A stretch of 59,931 nt of DNA, taken from Chryseobacterium gleum. GTDB lineage: Bacteria; Bacteroidota; Bacteroidia; Flavobacteriales_D; Sanyastnellaceae. Under the pieces are notes generated by a model. It did no database searches. It was given only the letters and a program-made list of their open reading frames with translations, and was not told where the DNA came from. Shown piece by piece: positions 18,603-27,833 of this stretch. A program made the position numbers and the translations under genes. Location: the NCBI GenBank assembly GCA_945869405.1, contig CAMBPD010000002.1, positions 1-59,931 on the forward strand, read 5' to 3'. Numbering within the stretch: position 1 is the first letter of the stretch; every line of letters starts with the position of its first letter.

Positions 18603-19914
18603 GCTGCGAAGCGTCATTCGTAAATATCATGAAGTAGAAAGGGCTTGGACAGCCGTCCACAAGAACACCCACGAATACCTAGCAGCAGTATGCCTGTTTG
18701 AATACCCATCCTACCGTTTGCTTGACTCCGACAAACGTGATCGCCTTATTGGCTTTCGCCTTCTTGTGCGCACCATGCGCCGCATAATGCGCACAGGAAA
18801 AGGGAAGACGAAAATTGATGAAGCCGGGCAATCTATCATTATTAGCAGTAGTAGAAATACGAGCGAGATCATTCGCTACATCTCTCATTCAGGACAAACC
18901 ACGATACACACGTATATCGACCGAGACCACATGTCGCTGGGCGATTACGGTAAATGGCCCCTGCTATTTGCCTGGTTGCCGTTTGCTCTTAAGCAAGCAT
19001 CTCGTTGCGTCGTAAGCCCGTATCGAAGTACAATCGCTCTTTCCGTAGCCGAGCTTCCAGAAATAGCTCTTATTCTTCAACTTGCGAAAAGAAACCGAGC
19101 CCACATGATTTACGATTTTCTGCCCTATGAGGTGGATAGCAACTTCATGTATTTGTTGTTTCGCGAAAACCAAATCGGAGTTTTCAAAATTCCATCGTCG
19201 GGTCCTCTTGCCACACACCATAAAATTTTACTTGCGGATCACTTGGCGGTAAGCACGCCGTATCACTTGGAAGAAATTAGAAAATTTCAATCAACTATTC
19301 GTGTTGGGCAACACCATCTCTGGCCGCCCGAGAAAGCACATTTGTATTATTCCAAATACAAAGCCAATTGCACATGGGAAGAGACAGGGACCATTGGCTT
19401 TTATAGTCATGGAGAATGGCTTCGGAAAGCAGAGAAGCAGTCAGACTATGGCGGTCGCATTGGCGAGGCTGAAGCGTCTATTTTACGCATGCTCGGAAAT
19501 ATTCTTGCTTCGAAGCCCCAGTTTAAGTTGCGTATTTTTCCGCATCCAAGAGAATTAAATCCCGCAGTGGCTGATGCGATGCAAAAGCATTATCGCAGTT
19601 GCATCGGGCACGATTCATTTGAGATTTTTACAACTCCGGGCGGCACATCGCAACATTTTGGCAAAGTTGAAATTGCCATTGCAGCATTCAGCACCATACT
19701 CTACGAAAGACTGTATAGCGGATACAAGACGCTTATTGGGAATATGTTCATCTATGAATTCCCCATGAATCAGAGCCCTCTCAACTCAATTTGCTTTAAA
19801 ACGCAACCTGAATTAGAAGAAATGCTCAGTCGGTTCATTGATATGGACGCCGGCACATTTTTCGAAATCACTCAACTGGGAAATTATCGCCTACAATCGT
19901 ATCCAGAACCGTAA
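18592..19914 (+). CDS. Unrecognised protein, possibly sialyltransferase-like
   Basis: A 440-residue soluble protein without signal peptide or membrane helices. I do not recognise the family with confidence. The C-terminal half has an HP motif (LRIFPHPRELNP) and, some 55 residues on, IAIAAFSTILYERLYSG, a spacing and pattern reminiscent of GT-B sialyl- and polysialyltransferases (HP and SS/ST motifs). Position supports this: its ATG at 18592 overlaps the neuB-like gene by 11 bp. A role in transferring the sugar made by that enzyme is inference. Confidence 0.5.
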   Translation: MTNELRSVIRKYHEVERAWTAVHKNTHEYLAAVCLFEYPSYRLLDSDKRDRLIGFRLLVRTMRRIMRTGKGKTKIDEAGQSIIISSSRNTSEIIRYISHSGQTTIHTYIDRDHMSLGDYGKWPLLFAWLPFALKQASRCVVSPYRSTIALSVAELPEIALILQLAKRNRAHMIYDFLPYEVDSNFMYLLFRENQIGVFKIPSSGPLATHHKILLADHLAVSTPYHLEEIRKFQSTIRVGQHHLWPPEKAHLYYSKYKANCTWEETGTIGFYSHGEWLRKAEKQSDYGGRIGEAEASILRMLGNILASKPQFKLRIFPHPRELNPAVADAMQKHYRSCIGHDSFEIFTTPGGTSQHFGKVEIAIAAFSTILYERLYSGYKTLIGNMFIYEFPMNQSPLNSICFKTQPELEEMLSRFIDMDAGTFFEITQLGNYRLQSYPEP

Positions 19915-19925
19915 ACGCGCCTTTC

Positions 19926-21161
19926 ATGAACTTGCTCATCCTCAATTACGACTTTCCTCCCAATCCCGGTATTGGCGGCAGGCGATGGGCAAAACTGGCT
20001 AAATCGCTCGCTATACAGGGTCATCGCATTGAAGTTGTGAAGGCGTCGTTTCCTGAAGGTGCAGATAGGTCGGCTTGGGAGCAGGATGTGATCCATGCCA
20101 ACATTACCGTGCACAGTGCAGAGCGAAAATATCCGAAGGCTATTTCACACCCACGAAATTCATTGCCCGGCAAGATCAATTTTCGATTGCACAAAACTCT
20201 TCTCTCGTTTCGTGAAAAAGGCACCATCTATGACCAGTCCATCGGATGGAAAAAAAGTATGCTTCCGCTCTGTGAAGAGCTTATTCGAACAAAACAAATA
20301 GACGCCATCATAGCCAGCGGAGCACCATGGAATCTGCTCGTATACGCTGCAGAATTAAAGGCTGAATTTCCGCAGTGCAAACTGCTCATAGACTACCGTG
20401 ACCCTTGGCTTAACGCACGCAATTATGGCATGGCCAACCTCAGCAAACAACGGATGAATGCTGAAATAAAAAAGCAGGAATTCATCTTCGAACATGCAGA
20501 CGCTGTGAGCAGTCCTTACGAATACCTTACAACACAACTGAGCGAATGGAGCCAACGACACTGCACCCATCAACCCCGATTTTCAACCCTGCCTCATTTT
20601 TTTGATCCTGAGGATTTTTCGGAAAACGTGCCATGGCAGCCAAACGATGTATTTCGAATGGTGTATGCCGGCGACATCTATGTTGGAAGTGAGCCACAAT
20701 GGGAGGAGTTCCGAATGCTTGTCGACAAACTATCAACCGCCACAAACTTTTTACCCCACAAGCTTCAAGTCGACGTATATACTTCGGCTGAAATTCCTGA
20801 TAGCATCAGAAATGCGAACTATATACATGTGCATCGTCCAGTAGGAAAATTAATCTTCGATTTAATGCGCACAGCCGACGTGCTTTTGGTTGTGTTACCT
20901 GAGAACAAAAAAAACGAACGAACCACAAAGTTTTTCGAATACCTGCCTCTGCGCATTCCGCTTTTTGTGGTTTCGCCTCCAGGTGAAGTGACCCGTTACG
21001 TTGAAACCAATCGCCTCGGAGTGTGCAGCACGCAAGACCTTGAAGCTATTAGAGACTTGTTTACCGGTGTCTACGCCCGAGAAAGCTTCAAAAGCAATTT
21101 TGATATCGACTCATGCACCAACCATCAACGCGCGAAGGATGTCATCCATCTCATCTCATGA
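19926..21161 (+). CDS. Glycosyltransferase, GT4-like
   Basis: A 411-residue GT-B protein. The N-terminal acceptor motif is NYDFPPNPGIGGRRWAKLAKSL, with LLIDYRDPWLNARNYG typical of a subgroup of GT4 enzymes, and the C-terminal donor site lies around FFEYLPLRIPLFVVSPPGE. It should transfer a sugar from a nucleotide donor to the growing glycan at the cytoplasmic face. It begins 11 bp after the previous gene and overlaps the next by 4 bp, so it is within the operon. Confidence 0.82.
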   Translation: MNLLILNYDFPPNPGIGGRRWAKLAKSLAIQGHRIEVVKASFPEGADRSAWEQDVIHANITVHSAERKYPKAISHPRNSLPGKINFRLHKTLLSFREKGTIYDQSIGWKKSMLPLCEELIRTKQIDAIIASGAPWNLLVYAAELKAEFPQCKLLIDYRDPWLNARNYGMANLSKQRMNAEIKKQEFIFEHADAVSSPYEYLTTQLSEWSQRHCTHQPRFSTLPHFFDPEDFSENVPWQPNDVFRMVYAGDIYVGSEPQWEEFRMLVDKLSTATNFLPHKLQVDVYTSAEIPDSIRNANYIHVHRPVGKLIFDLMRTADVLLVVLPENKKNERTTKFFEYLPLRIPLFVVSPPGEVTRYVETNRLGVCSTQDLEAIRDLFTGVYARESFKSNFDIDSCTNHQRAKDVIHLIS

Positions 21162-22336
21162 AAATTATTTACTTCAGTCCACACCCGCATATCAGCATGG
21201 CCGCCCCTAGCGGTCCTGGCACGCATATACGGGAGGTCATCGCGGGATTCGAAGCACATGGACATACGGTTATTCGCTGCATTGCGGGAGGAGAAAAACT
21301 TGAGCAAGGTGGAACTGCCATTTCCTTTTCGCGCAATACGTGGAAGAAAGTGATTCCCTCCGTTCTATGGTCAACTCTCCGTGATCTTACTATGGTAAGG
21401 CTAGACCGAAGGTTAGAGAGTCGATTGAATGCCCTCATCAAAACCGAACAACCCGACCTCATCTATGAACGTAGTTGTTATGGCATGGGCGCCGGCATGC
21501 GTGCCGCTCGCACAAACGGCGTTCGGTATGTAGTGGAAATGAACGCTCCATACCCTGAGGAAAAAGCAGCTATGCAAGGCAAAAGCTTACTCGGTTTTCT
21601 TGGCAATCAACACGAGAGAAAACAAGTGGCCTATGCATACCGAACCATCGTTGTTTCCTCTGCGATGAAAAACTATTTGGTTGAGAAAACACAGGCAGAC
21701 CCGCAAAAAATAGTCGTGGTGGCCAATGCTGTAAATCCTGCTCGAATGAGCGTCGACGCAACCCACCTTGAAATCATTCGCTCTCGGTATCAACTTTCAA
21801 CCCACCATCGTGTGGTGGGTTTTGTTGGCTCCATTTTCCCGTATCACGGGGTGGGCCAAATGATTGAGTCTTTCGCCCAACTGGAAAAAGAGCATCCCCA
21901 TGCTCGCATGCTCATTGTTGGGGACGGAGAGATTGTACCCAAGCTGCGAGCACGTGTGGATACTTTGCGGTTGGCGGATAAAATCCACTTCACCGGCAAT
22001 GTGCCCCACAACGAAGTGTATACCTATCTTTCCGTGATGGATGTGACGGTTATGGCTCGAAGCAATTGGTATGGATCGCCCGTAAAAATATTTGAATACG
22101 GAGCCATGCGAAAAGCCATTATAGCCCCCAACGTCATTCCCGTGCTGGATGTAATGCAAGACCATGTGCATGGCCTGTTGATTTCGGAAGAACCTAGCGC
22201 TCTCACGAAAGCGTTGAGCTATATGCTGACGAATACCATCAACGCAGAAGAAATGGCGAATACTTTTCATGAAAAGGTCATGCGCGAGCACACGTGGGAA
22301 CAAGTCGCGAAACACATCCTTATCTCTTGCACATGA
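21158..22336 (+). CDS. Glycosyltransferase family 4 protein
   Basis: A 392-residue GT4 enzyme. Seen: FSPHPHISMAAPSGPGTHIREV at the acceptor side (shown in part here), VVGFVGSIFPYHGVGQMIES opening the donor domain, MLIVGDGEIVPKLRA, and the E-x7-E-like region SPVKIFEYGAMRKAIIAPN. The open frame extends 45 bases upstream, but the ATG at 21158 forms an ATGA overlap with the preceding stop and matches the family start, so it is preferred. Confidence 0.88.
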   Translation: MKIIYFSPHPHISMAAPSGPGTHIREVIAGFEAHGHTVIRCIAGGEKLEQGGTAISFSRNTWKKVIPSVLWSTLRDLTMVRLDRRLESRLNALIKTEQPDLIYERSCYGMGAGMRAARTNGVRYVVEMNAPYPEEKAAMQGKSLLGFLGNQHERKQVAYAYRTIVVSSAMKNYLVEKTQADPQKIVVVANAVNPARMSVDATHLEIIRSRYQLSTHHRVVGFVGSIFPYHGVGQMIESFAQLEKEHPHARMLIVGDGEIVPKLRARVDTLRLADKIHFTGNVPHNEVYTYLSVMDVTVMARSNWYGSPVKIFEYGAMRKAIIAPNVIPVLDVMQDHVHGLLISEEPSALTKALSYMLTNTINAEEMANTFHEKVMREHTWEQVAKHILISCT

Positions 22337-23490
22337 ACCTGCTCATCATCACCGATGGAATAACGCCCTTTGTTATAGGAGGCATGCAGAAGCACAGCTA
22401 CAATTTGGCTCGTGAACTTGCGCTTCTAGGCCATCGGGTCACCTTGTTTCACTGCGTCACAGGGGCGAATAAATTACCCGAAAGAGAAGATTTGCTCGCA
22501 ACGTTTGGTGAAGAGGCCATGAGCAATATCGAATCAATTTGCCTACGATTCCCTGCGCCTTCCTGGTATCCAGGTCACTACTTAAAAGAATCTTATCTCT
22601 TCTCTCGCATGGTATACAAGCGCATTGAACCGCGCATGGCCGAATTTGACTTTATCTATGCGAAAGGATTTACTGCCTGGTACTTTTTGGAGCAGAAAAA
22701 GCGCGGAGAAAAAATGCCGCCTGTTGGCATTAAATTTCATGGCTATGAAATGTTTCAACCCTCTGTTGGTTGGCGGATGTGGATGGAAAACCGAATGCTT
22801 TCAAGACCTGTAACATGGAATAATCTTCACGCAGACGTTGTGTTTTCGTACGGCGGAAAAATAACCTCGCTCATCGAATCTATCGGGGTAGACCGCGAGA
22901 AAATAATTGAGATTCCCACCGGTATCGATGCACGGTGGATATCGAAAAGTGCACCAATGCCACTGCATGGATGCATCCATTTTTGCTTCATCGGCCGTAA
23001 TGAACGCCGTAAAGGAATTAGTGAACTGAACGAGGCAATCAAACAATTAAAAGACAGCAACTTCCAATTTCACTTTATAGGCCCCTTGCCTTCGTCAATT
23101 CAAATAAAACAAGCCAACATTACCTACCACGGGGCGCTGCGTGAGCCTGCAAAAATTCAAGCCATTTTAGATCAATGCCAGGTACTTGTTGTGCCGTCGC
23201 ACTCGGAGGGCATGCCCAATGTAATCATGGAAGGCATGGCGAGAGGACTTGCTATTTTGGCTACGCCTGTTGGAGCAGTTGAGGCCATTGTTGATGAATC
23301 GACGGGGTGGCTTGTGAGGCCAGGCAGCATCGAAGAGCTTACAAAATGCTTGGCCCAAATTCTTGTAATACCCTCCGAACAACTGGCGCTAAAGCAACAG
23401 GCATCGCTGAATAAGATAAAATCGTTTACTTGGGAAAACATTGCTCGGCATACCGCAAACCAAATTGGTCGGTATCGGAGTGGCGGTTAA
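22333..23490 (+). CDS. Glycosyltransferase family 4 protein
   Basis: A 385-residue GT4 enzyme. The N-terminal loop is GGMQKHSYNLARELALLGH. The donor domain has FCFIGRNERRKGISELNEAI and the conserved tail LVVPSHSEGMPNVIMEGMAR followed by GAVEAIVDESTGWLVRPGS. The ATG at 22333 overlaps the upstream stop by 4 bp; the reported frame begins 39 bases earlier without family similarity. Specificity unknown. Confidence 0.9.
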   Translation: MNLLIITDGITPFVIGGMQKHSYNLARELALLGHRVTLFHCVTGANKLPEREDLLATFGEEAMSNIESICLRFPAPSWYPGHYLKESYLFSRMVYKRIEPRMAEFDFIYAKGFTAWYFLEQKKRGEKMPPVGIKFHGYEMFQPSVGWRMWMENRMLSRPVTWNNLHADVVFSYGGKITSLIESIGVDREKIIEIPTGIDARWISKSAPMPLHGCIHFCFIGRNERRKGISELNEAIKQLKDSNFQFHFIGPLPSSIQIKQANITYHGALREPAKIQAILDQCQVLVVPSHSEGMPNVIMEGMARGLAILATPVGAVEAIVDESTGWLVRPGSIEELTKCLAQILVIPSEQLALKQQASLNKIKSFTWENIARHTANQIGRYRSGG

Positions 23491-23505
23491 CTTCGCCCTG
23501 CTAAA

Positions 23506-24777
23506 ATGACCCCCACCAAAACCTATTTCCCCGGACTCAACGCACTGCGCTTTTTTGCGGCCATGGCCGTCATGGTGACGCACGTTGAGTTTACCAAAAA
23601 GGTAATGCTTCATGGCGACAGATTTTGGCTGAAAATTGACACTTGGATTCAAGGAAACGCACTGACCTCCATTTTTCGGGATGGCCCACCGCAGGCGATT
23701 CATTGGGTGAGCCCGTTCGTAACCTTTGGTGGTTACATCGGAGTAATCTTCTTCTTTGTGCTCAGTGGATTTTTAATAACCTACCTACTGCTAGAAGAAA
23801 AACGAGTGAGCGCAACTGTAGCGGTAAAAAAATTCTATGTTCGGAGAATTCTCCGTATTTGGCCATTGTATTACTTTCTGGTCATTCTCGGTTTTTTTAT
23901 ACTCCATCACATCCCTCTATTTGAAGTTGTCTCGCAAGAAGATGAATTCTTCAAGCATTATTGGTTCAATCTGCTCTCCTACATCTGCCTGCTTCCCAAC
24001 CTAAGCTTTGCGTTTGTGATGGAGGCCGTTCCCAACTTAGGCCATTTATGGAGCATTGGGGTAGAGGAGCAGTTCTATTTGCTGTGGCCTCTCCTCTTCA
24101 AGTACAGCAAAAAGCCTATGCGGACGCTGTGGTTCTTTCTAATTGGAGTGCTACTGTTCAAGATAGCTTCACTTGTGGCCATTCGGATCTTTTTCCCCGG
24201 ACCGCCGCCCGACCCTGACTTAATGATTCATTCACCCGTAGAGACCTACAAGCGTTTCATCGGGTCGCTCAAGTTTGAAGCAATGGCTATTGGAGGCATA
24301 GGTGCCGGATGGGTTTTTTACGAATACAAACGCGTGCTCGCATTTCTATACACCCCCGCGGTTCAGTGGTTAGCACTCGCTGCAATACCCGCCATTGTTT
24401 TACTAACTCCCGTAAAATTATACTCGGCGCTGTACCTCCTTTTCAGTGTTCCCTTTATGGTTATCATACTCAACGTTGCCACCAATGCAAACTGCACCTA
24501 TCGCATGCAGGGTAAAATCTTGAATTACCTGGGGAAGATATCGTACGGAATTTACATGTATCACCTCGTGTGCATTGCCTTTGTTTTCCATGTGCTCGAC
24601 GGTTGGCTTCACTTCCCACTTCGTCTTGAGGGGTGGCACAGTGCATTACTCTATTTGTTTTCAATTCCGTTGACCCTAGGCGTGTCAGCACTTAGCTATC
24701 ATTTCATCGAATCCCCGTTTATCCGAAAGAAGCGTAAATTCACCACCGTGTTAAGCGGTGAAGATGCCCGCCAGTAA
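23506..24777 (+). CDS. OafA/YrhL-type membrane acyltransferase
   Basis: A 423-residue acyltransferase-3 protein with about ten membrane helices, likely O-acetylating the surface glycan in the inner membrane. Diagnostic parts: FPGLNALRFFAAMAVMVTHVEF-type start with the active-site histidine in TH (residue 22 region), FFFVLSGFLITYLLL, YVRRILRIWPLYYF, and LGHLWSIGVEEQFYLLWPLL. It lacks a C-terminal SGNH domain. It follows the GT4 gene by 15 bp and overlaps the polymerase gene slightly. Confidence 0.92.
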   Translation: MTPTKTYFPGLNALRFFAAMAVMVTHVEFTKKVMLHGDRFWLKIDTWIQGNALTSIFRDGPPQAIHWVSPFVTFGGYIGVIFFFVLSGFLITYLLLEEKRVSATVAVKKFYVRRILRIWPLYYFLVILGFFILHHIPLFEVVSQEDEFFKHYWFNLLSYICLLPNLSFAFVMEAVPNLGHLWSIGVEEQFYLLWPLLFKYSKKPMRTLWFFLIGVLLFKIASLVAIRIFFPGPPPDPDLMIHSPVETYKRFIGSLKFEAMAIGGIGAGWVFYEYKRVLAFLYTPAVQWLALAAIPAIVLLTPVKLYSALYLLFSVPFMVIILNVATNANCTYRMQGKILNYLGKISYGIYMYHLVCIAFVFHVLDGWLHFPLRLEGWHSALLYLFSIPLTLGVSALSYHFIESPFIRKKRKFTTVLSGEDARQ

Positions 24778-26098
24778 CGTTATGTTTAGGAAATTCTCCA
24801 TATTTCTCATTTACGCCAGCTTGTACGCGTTTTCCTACGTGTTCTTCAAGGTGCCTTTTGAGTTTTACCTAGCGTATCTTATTTTCATTCTTTACTTTCC
24901 TTTTTTCTTCGCGAAGTTTGGGGTTCCCAAATGGCCATTACTCGTATTCATGCCCTTGCTTTTTTCGGGTATGCTTTTCTGTCTCACTGGAGACAACACT
25001 CCGCAGCAATTCTTTAAAATATTCATCGGTTTCTTTTCCTCGTGCTTGTTCTACCACTATGTAGTGCAGAGCTATGATTTCGATTTGAAAGAACTCTATC
25101 GACTCTACCTGAAGTCTGCATACATCGTCACGATTATTGGGCTAGTGCAAATCGTTTCCTACTTCGTAGGTTTTAAACCGGGTTATAATTTTCTCTGGAT
25201 ATTCAATAAGTGGAACCCCAGCTTCGGTGGACTCGGTATACGAATGAGCTCCGTTTTTTCGGAGCCCGCTTACTTCGCGGCAACTATATCGCCAGCGTTT
25301 TTCACCTCCGTGTTCAACCTATTCCAACGAAACCCTCTTTTCATAAGCAAAGCACAAAGCATACTCATAGCAGTTGTTTATCCTCTCACCTACTCAAGCC
25401 TTGGCATCTTGGCCATTTTCTTCACGATCATCATGCTGCTCATCAACCTGGGGACTTTGCGGTATTCCCTCGTGTTTATTCCCTTACTTCTGGTCACCAT
25501 TAACTACTCGTATAAAAACGTACCTGAGTTTCGTGACCGATGGGACGGAACCATTGAGATTTATACAACCGCCAACATCTACGACTACGACATCCACGGT
25601 AGTAGCTTCGTACTGTACAACAACTCCCACGTGGCGTTTGAAAACTTTAAGCTACATCCGATTTTTGGAACGGGGCTTGGCGGCCACCCAACGGCCTTCG
25701 ACAAATACACCCTTACCCAAGAGATTGGCGCTGTGCAAATCGACTTTAATAAGATGGATGCCAACTCCATGTTCCTTCGACTAATGTCGGAAACCGGGCT
25801 TTACGGGCTAAGTGTAATGCTGTTGCTACTTTTTCGCAGTTGGATCCTCAAACCAAATGCTATCGACGATGAAACCTGGGTTATGTCGAACAGTCTTGCC
25901 ATCATCATCCTGGTTTATCTCCTGCGCCAAGGACACTATTTTCTCAATGGATTTCCACTTTTTCTCTGGCTCTATTACTATCTATCTGTTCAAAACAAAG
26001 CCGCTATGGCACAGAAAAGGGCTGAAATTAAAGCTGCTGAAATCGAGAAATTTCGCCCTTCCATCGGGGCAGGTCCACTTTACCCAGGGCGTATTTGA
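24764..26098 (+). CDS. O-antigen polymerase-like membrane protein (Wzy/WaaL superfamily)
   Basis: A protein of about 444 residues with some ten membrane helices and a large loop before the last helices. That loop shows the Wzy/ligase pattern: LHPIFGTGLGGHPTAF, then ANSMFLRLMSETGLYGLS. It would polymerise or ligate lipid-linked repeat units at the periplasmic face. Possible starts are GTG 24758, ATG 24764 and ATG 24782; the last lies just after the upstream stop, so the exact start is open. Its 3' end overlaps the opposing deacetylase gene by 71 bp. Confidence 0.82.
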   Translation: MPASNVMFRKFSIFLIYASLYAFSYVFFKVPFEFYLAYLIFILYFPFFFAKFGVPKWPLLVFMPLLFSGMLFCLTGDNTPQQFFKIFIGFFSSCLFYHYVVQSYDFDLKELYRLYLKSAYIVTIIGLVQIVSYFVGFKPGYNFLWIFNKWNPSFGGLGIRMSSVFSEPAYFAATISPAFFTSVFNLFQRNPLFISKAQSILIAVVYPLTYSSLGILAIFFTIIMLLINLGTLRYSLVFIPLLLVTINYSYKNVPEFRDRWDGTIEIYTTANIYDYDIHGSSFVLYNNSHVAFENFKLHPIFGTGLGGHPTAFDKYTLTQEIGAVQIDFNKMDANSMFLRLMSETGLYGLSVMLLLLFRSWILKPNAIDDETWVMSNSLAIIILVYLLRQGHYFLNGFPLFLWLYYYLSVQNKAAMAQKRAEIKAAEIEKFRPSIGAGPLYPGRI

Positions 26099-26861
26099 TC
26101 TGCGCCAACGACCAATGAACTTCAATGTTTCTTCGTAGAATCAACAATTCCGTTTTCTCGCTAGCGTTCAATCCGGGAAACGTCGTGAAGTGATAGCGAT
26201 ACGTTGCCTCTATCCGTTGCTTAGCGAATGCACTTATCGAGAAGTTCGTTTGGATGGGTGAGCAAAACATCTGCGGCTTTACGCCAACATTTTCATGCAG
26301 CCAATGACTGCTTTTCGCAACCTCGTACTCAACATCAGATTCTTTGGCCGTGGCCCGAAGTAAGTGCGACATCGTGTGCGACTGTATACTGTGCCCGCGG
26401 GCAACCAACCCCTTGAGTTCTGCAATTGACATCGGTGTAAAATCATCTGTTTCGTGATCCACCTTCGCATCGATAACCTTTCGAATATGCTCTCGGTAAT
26501 AGGCCATTGGATTTGGCGCATCAATAAAATGGGGCACCACAAAAAATACCGCACGGGCTCCTCGACTCTCCAGCACTTCAGCTGCCATCGCATTGTTCTT
26601 CAAGCCGTCATCGAAGGTAAACAAAACATATGGCCCTGCTTTATGCTTACCTTCAAAATACTCGCTGAGCAGCATGGGGTCGAACGACTTGAAATGCAAA
26701 AGCAGAAAATCGACAAGGTTTTCCATTTGATCTCTTCGTTCCAAGGGTGTCGAATGCATGCATAAAACGATGAGCTCATCGGGCTGATAGTTCCAAGGTC
26801 TTAGGAGGTACTCAGAAGCACCCACCAGCGCTTTTAGAGTTTGAATCATAAAGTGTTTCAT
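26028..26861 (-). CDS. Polysaccharide deacetylase family (NodB-like) protein
   Basis: A 277-residue carbohydrate esterase-4-type protein. The catalytic FTFDDG motif (general base and metal aspartates) is present near residue 95, and the metal histidines lie in SHTMSH. The third motif, normally RxPY, appears as CSPIQTN, so the active site is somewhat divergent. No signal peptide is evident, which points to cytoplasmic action on a precursor. The ATG at 26861 shares one base with the stop of the upstream GNAT gene (TGATG), indicating coupling. The end lies inside the polymerase gene on the other strand. Confidence 0.82.
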   Translation of the reverse strand: MKHFMIQTLKALVGASEYLLRPWNYQPDELIVLCMHSTPLERRDQMENLVDFLLLHFKSFDPMLLSEYFEGKHKAGPYVLFTFDDGLKNNAMAAEVLESRGARAVFFVVPHFIDAPNPMAYYREHIRKVIDAKVDHETDDFTPMSIAELKGLVARGHSIQSHTMSHLLRATAKESDVEYEVAKSSHWLHENVGVKPQMFCSPIQTNFSISAFAKQRIEATYRYHFTTFPGLNASEKTELLILRRNIEVHWSLAQIKYALGKVDLPRWKGEISRFQQL

Positions 26862-27808
26862 CACCAGGTGTCTATATCGCTTCTGAACATCCACCAATCG
26901 GCCCAATCCTCAGCTGCATCTGCCTTTGGACCCTTGGCTATAAAATAAATACGTTTTTCAATTTGTCGCATCCCCATAGCCTGAATCACCTCAATCTGCA
27001 GTGGAGAACGATTGTTGGCTGCGATAGACAACAAGGTAAAATTTGCGCTCCGCTTTACATCGCGAATGAGAGCACTCAACGCTTCCAGCATGAATTCCTT
27101 CTCTGCATGTGTCACCAGAAATTTTCCTATGACAAGCTCACGGATTATTTTTTTTCGACGTTGCGCCTTAAGCTCAACAAACGCCTTTTTGCCATTTTTC
27201 TCATACGTAAAGCGGTAGAAATCCCCTGTTTCATAGGCAAAGCGGTAATCATCAAATTCCTTACGCTGGTCAACATAGGAAGTAGCGACATCTGCATCGA
27301 AATCGCTCATGACGCGATCACCCCATGCTTTTCGTAGTTGTTTTTCCGGGTTACTGAAAAACGAAAGAAATGGATTCAACGGTTTGATAAACCACTGTAA
27401 GTTGAATGGATTCTTCCATCCATTGCGCATGAAGGAGTTGAAAGATGCCTCCACTGGGAACCCAATAAGTAATTCGGCATTAAAACCGCTTCCGGGCTCA
27501 TGAATGAAATTTAGCATCTTACCGAAAAGACCCTTGCCCCTGTAATCCGGATGCACGAGGGAGTTTCCACTTTGATAGGATTGCACCTTCTCCCCGTTTA
27601 TAACGACCGGCCAATAAAAGAATGATTGAAAGCCTGCCACACGATCACCATCAATGGCCACCAAGCGAATACAATGCGTGCGTTGAAACTCATGCTCATA
27701 AAATTGACCGAACAATGTATCAAAACGAATCGATCCCGTGGAATACTCCATATCAAACAAGGCTACTACCTGCGTTCGCATCCAATCTTCATACTTTTGA
27801 ATAGTCAT
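26861..27808 (-). CDS. GNAT-family acetyltransferase
   Basis: A 315-residue protein. The N-terminal half is a GNAT domain with the acetyl-CoA loop VHPDYRGKGLFGKML near residues 86-100, preceded by the strand RLVAIDGDRVAGFQSFFYW. The C-terminal half is less conserved and may form a second, degenerate GNAT-like domain. It probably N-acetylates an amino sugar of the glycan, pairing logically with the coupled deacetylase. It starts 25 bp from the divergent glycosyltransferase. Confidence 0.72.
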   Translation of the reverse strand: MTIQKYEDWMRTQVVALFDMEYSTGSIRFDTLFGQFYEHEFQRTHCIRLVAIDGDRVAGFQSFFYWPVVINGEKVQSYQSGNSLVHPDYRGKGLFGKMLNFIHEPGSGFNAELLIGFPVEASFNSFMRNGWKNPFNLQWFIKPLNPFLSFFSNPEKQLRKAWGDRVMSDFDADVATSYVDQRKEFDDYRFAYETGDFYRFTYEKNGKKAFVELKAQRRKKIIRELVIGKFLVTHAEKEFMLEALSALIRDVKRSANFTLLSIAANNRSPLQIEVIQAMGMRQIEKRIYFIAKGPKADAAEDWADWWMFRSDIDTW

Positions 27809-27833
27809 AGACAGCCGTTTATTTGCAGCGAAG

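Noticed and set aside
21797-22315. 172-codon minus-strand open frame
   Set aside because: It lies wholly within a well-supported GT4 gene on the plus strand and has no family features.
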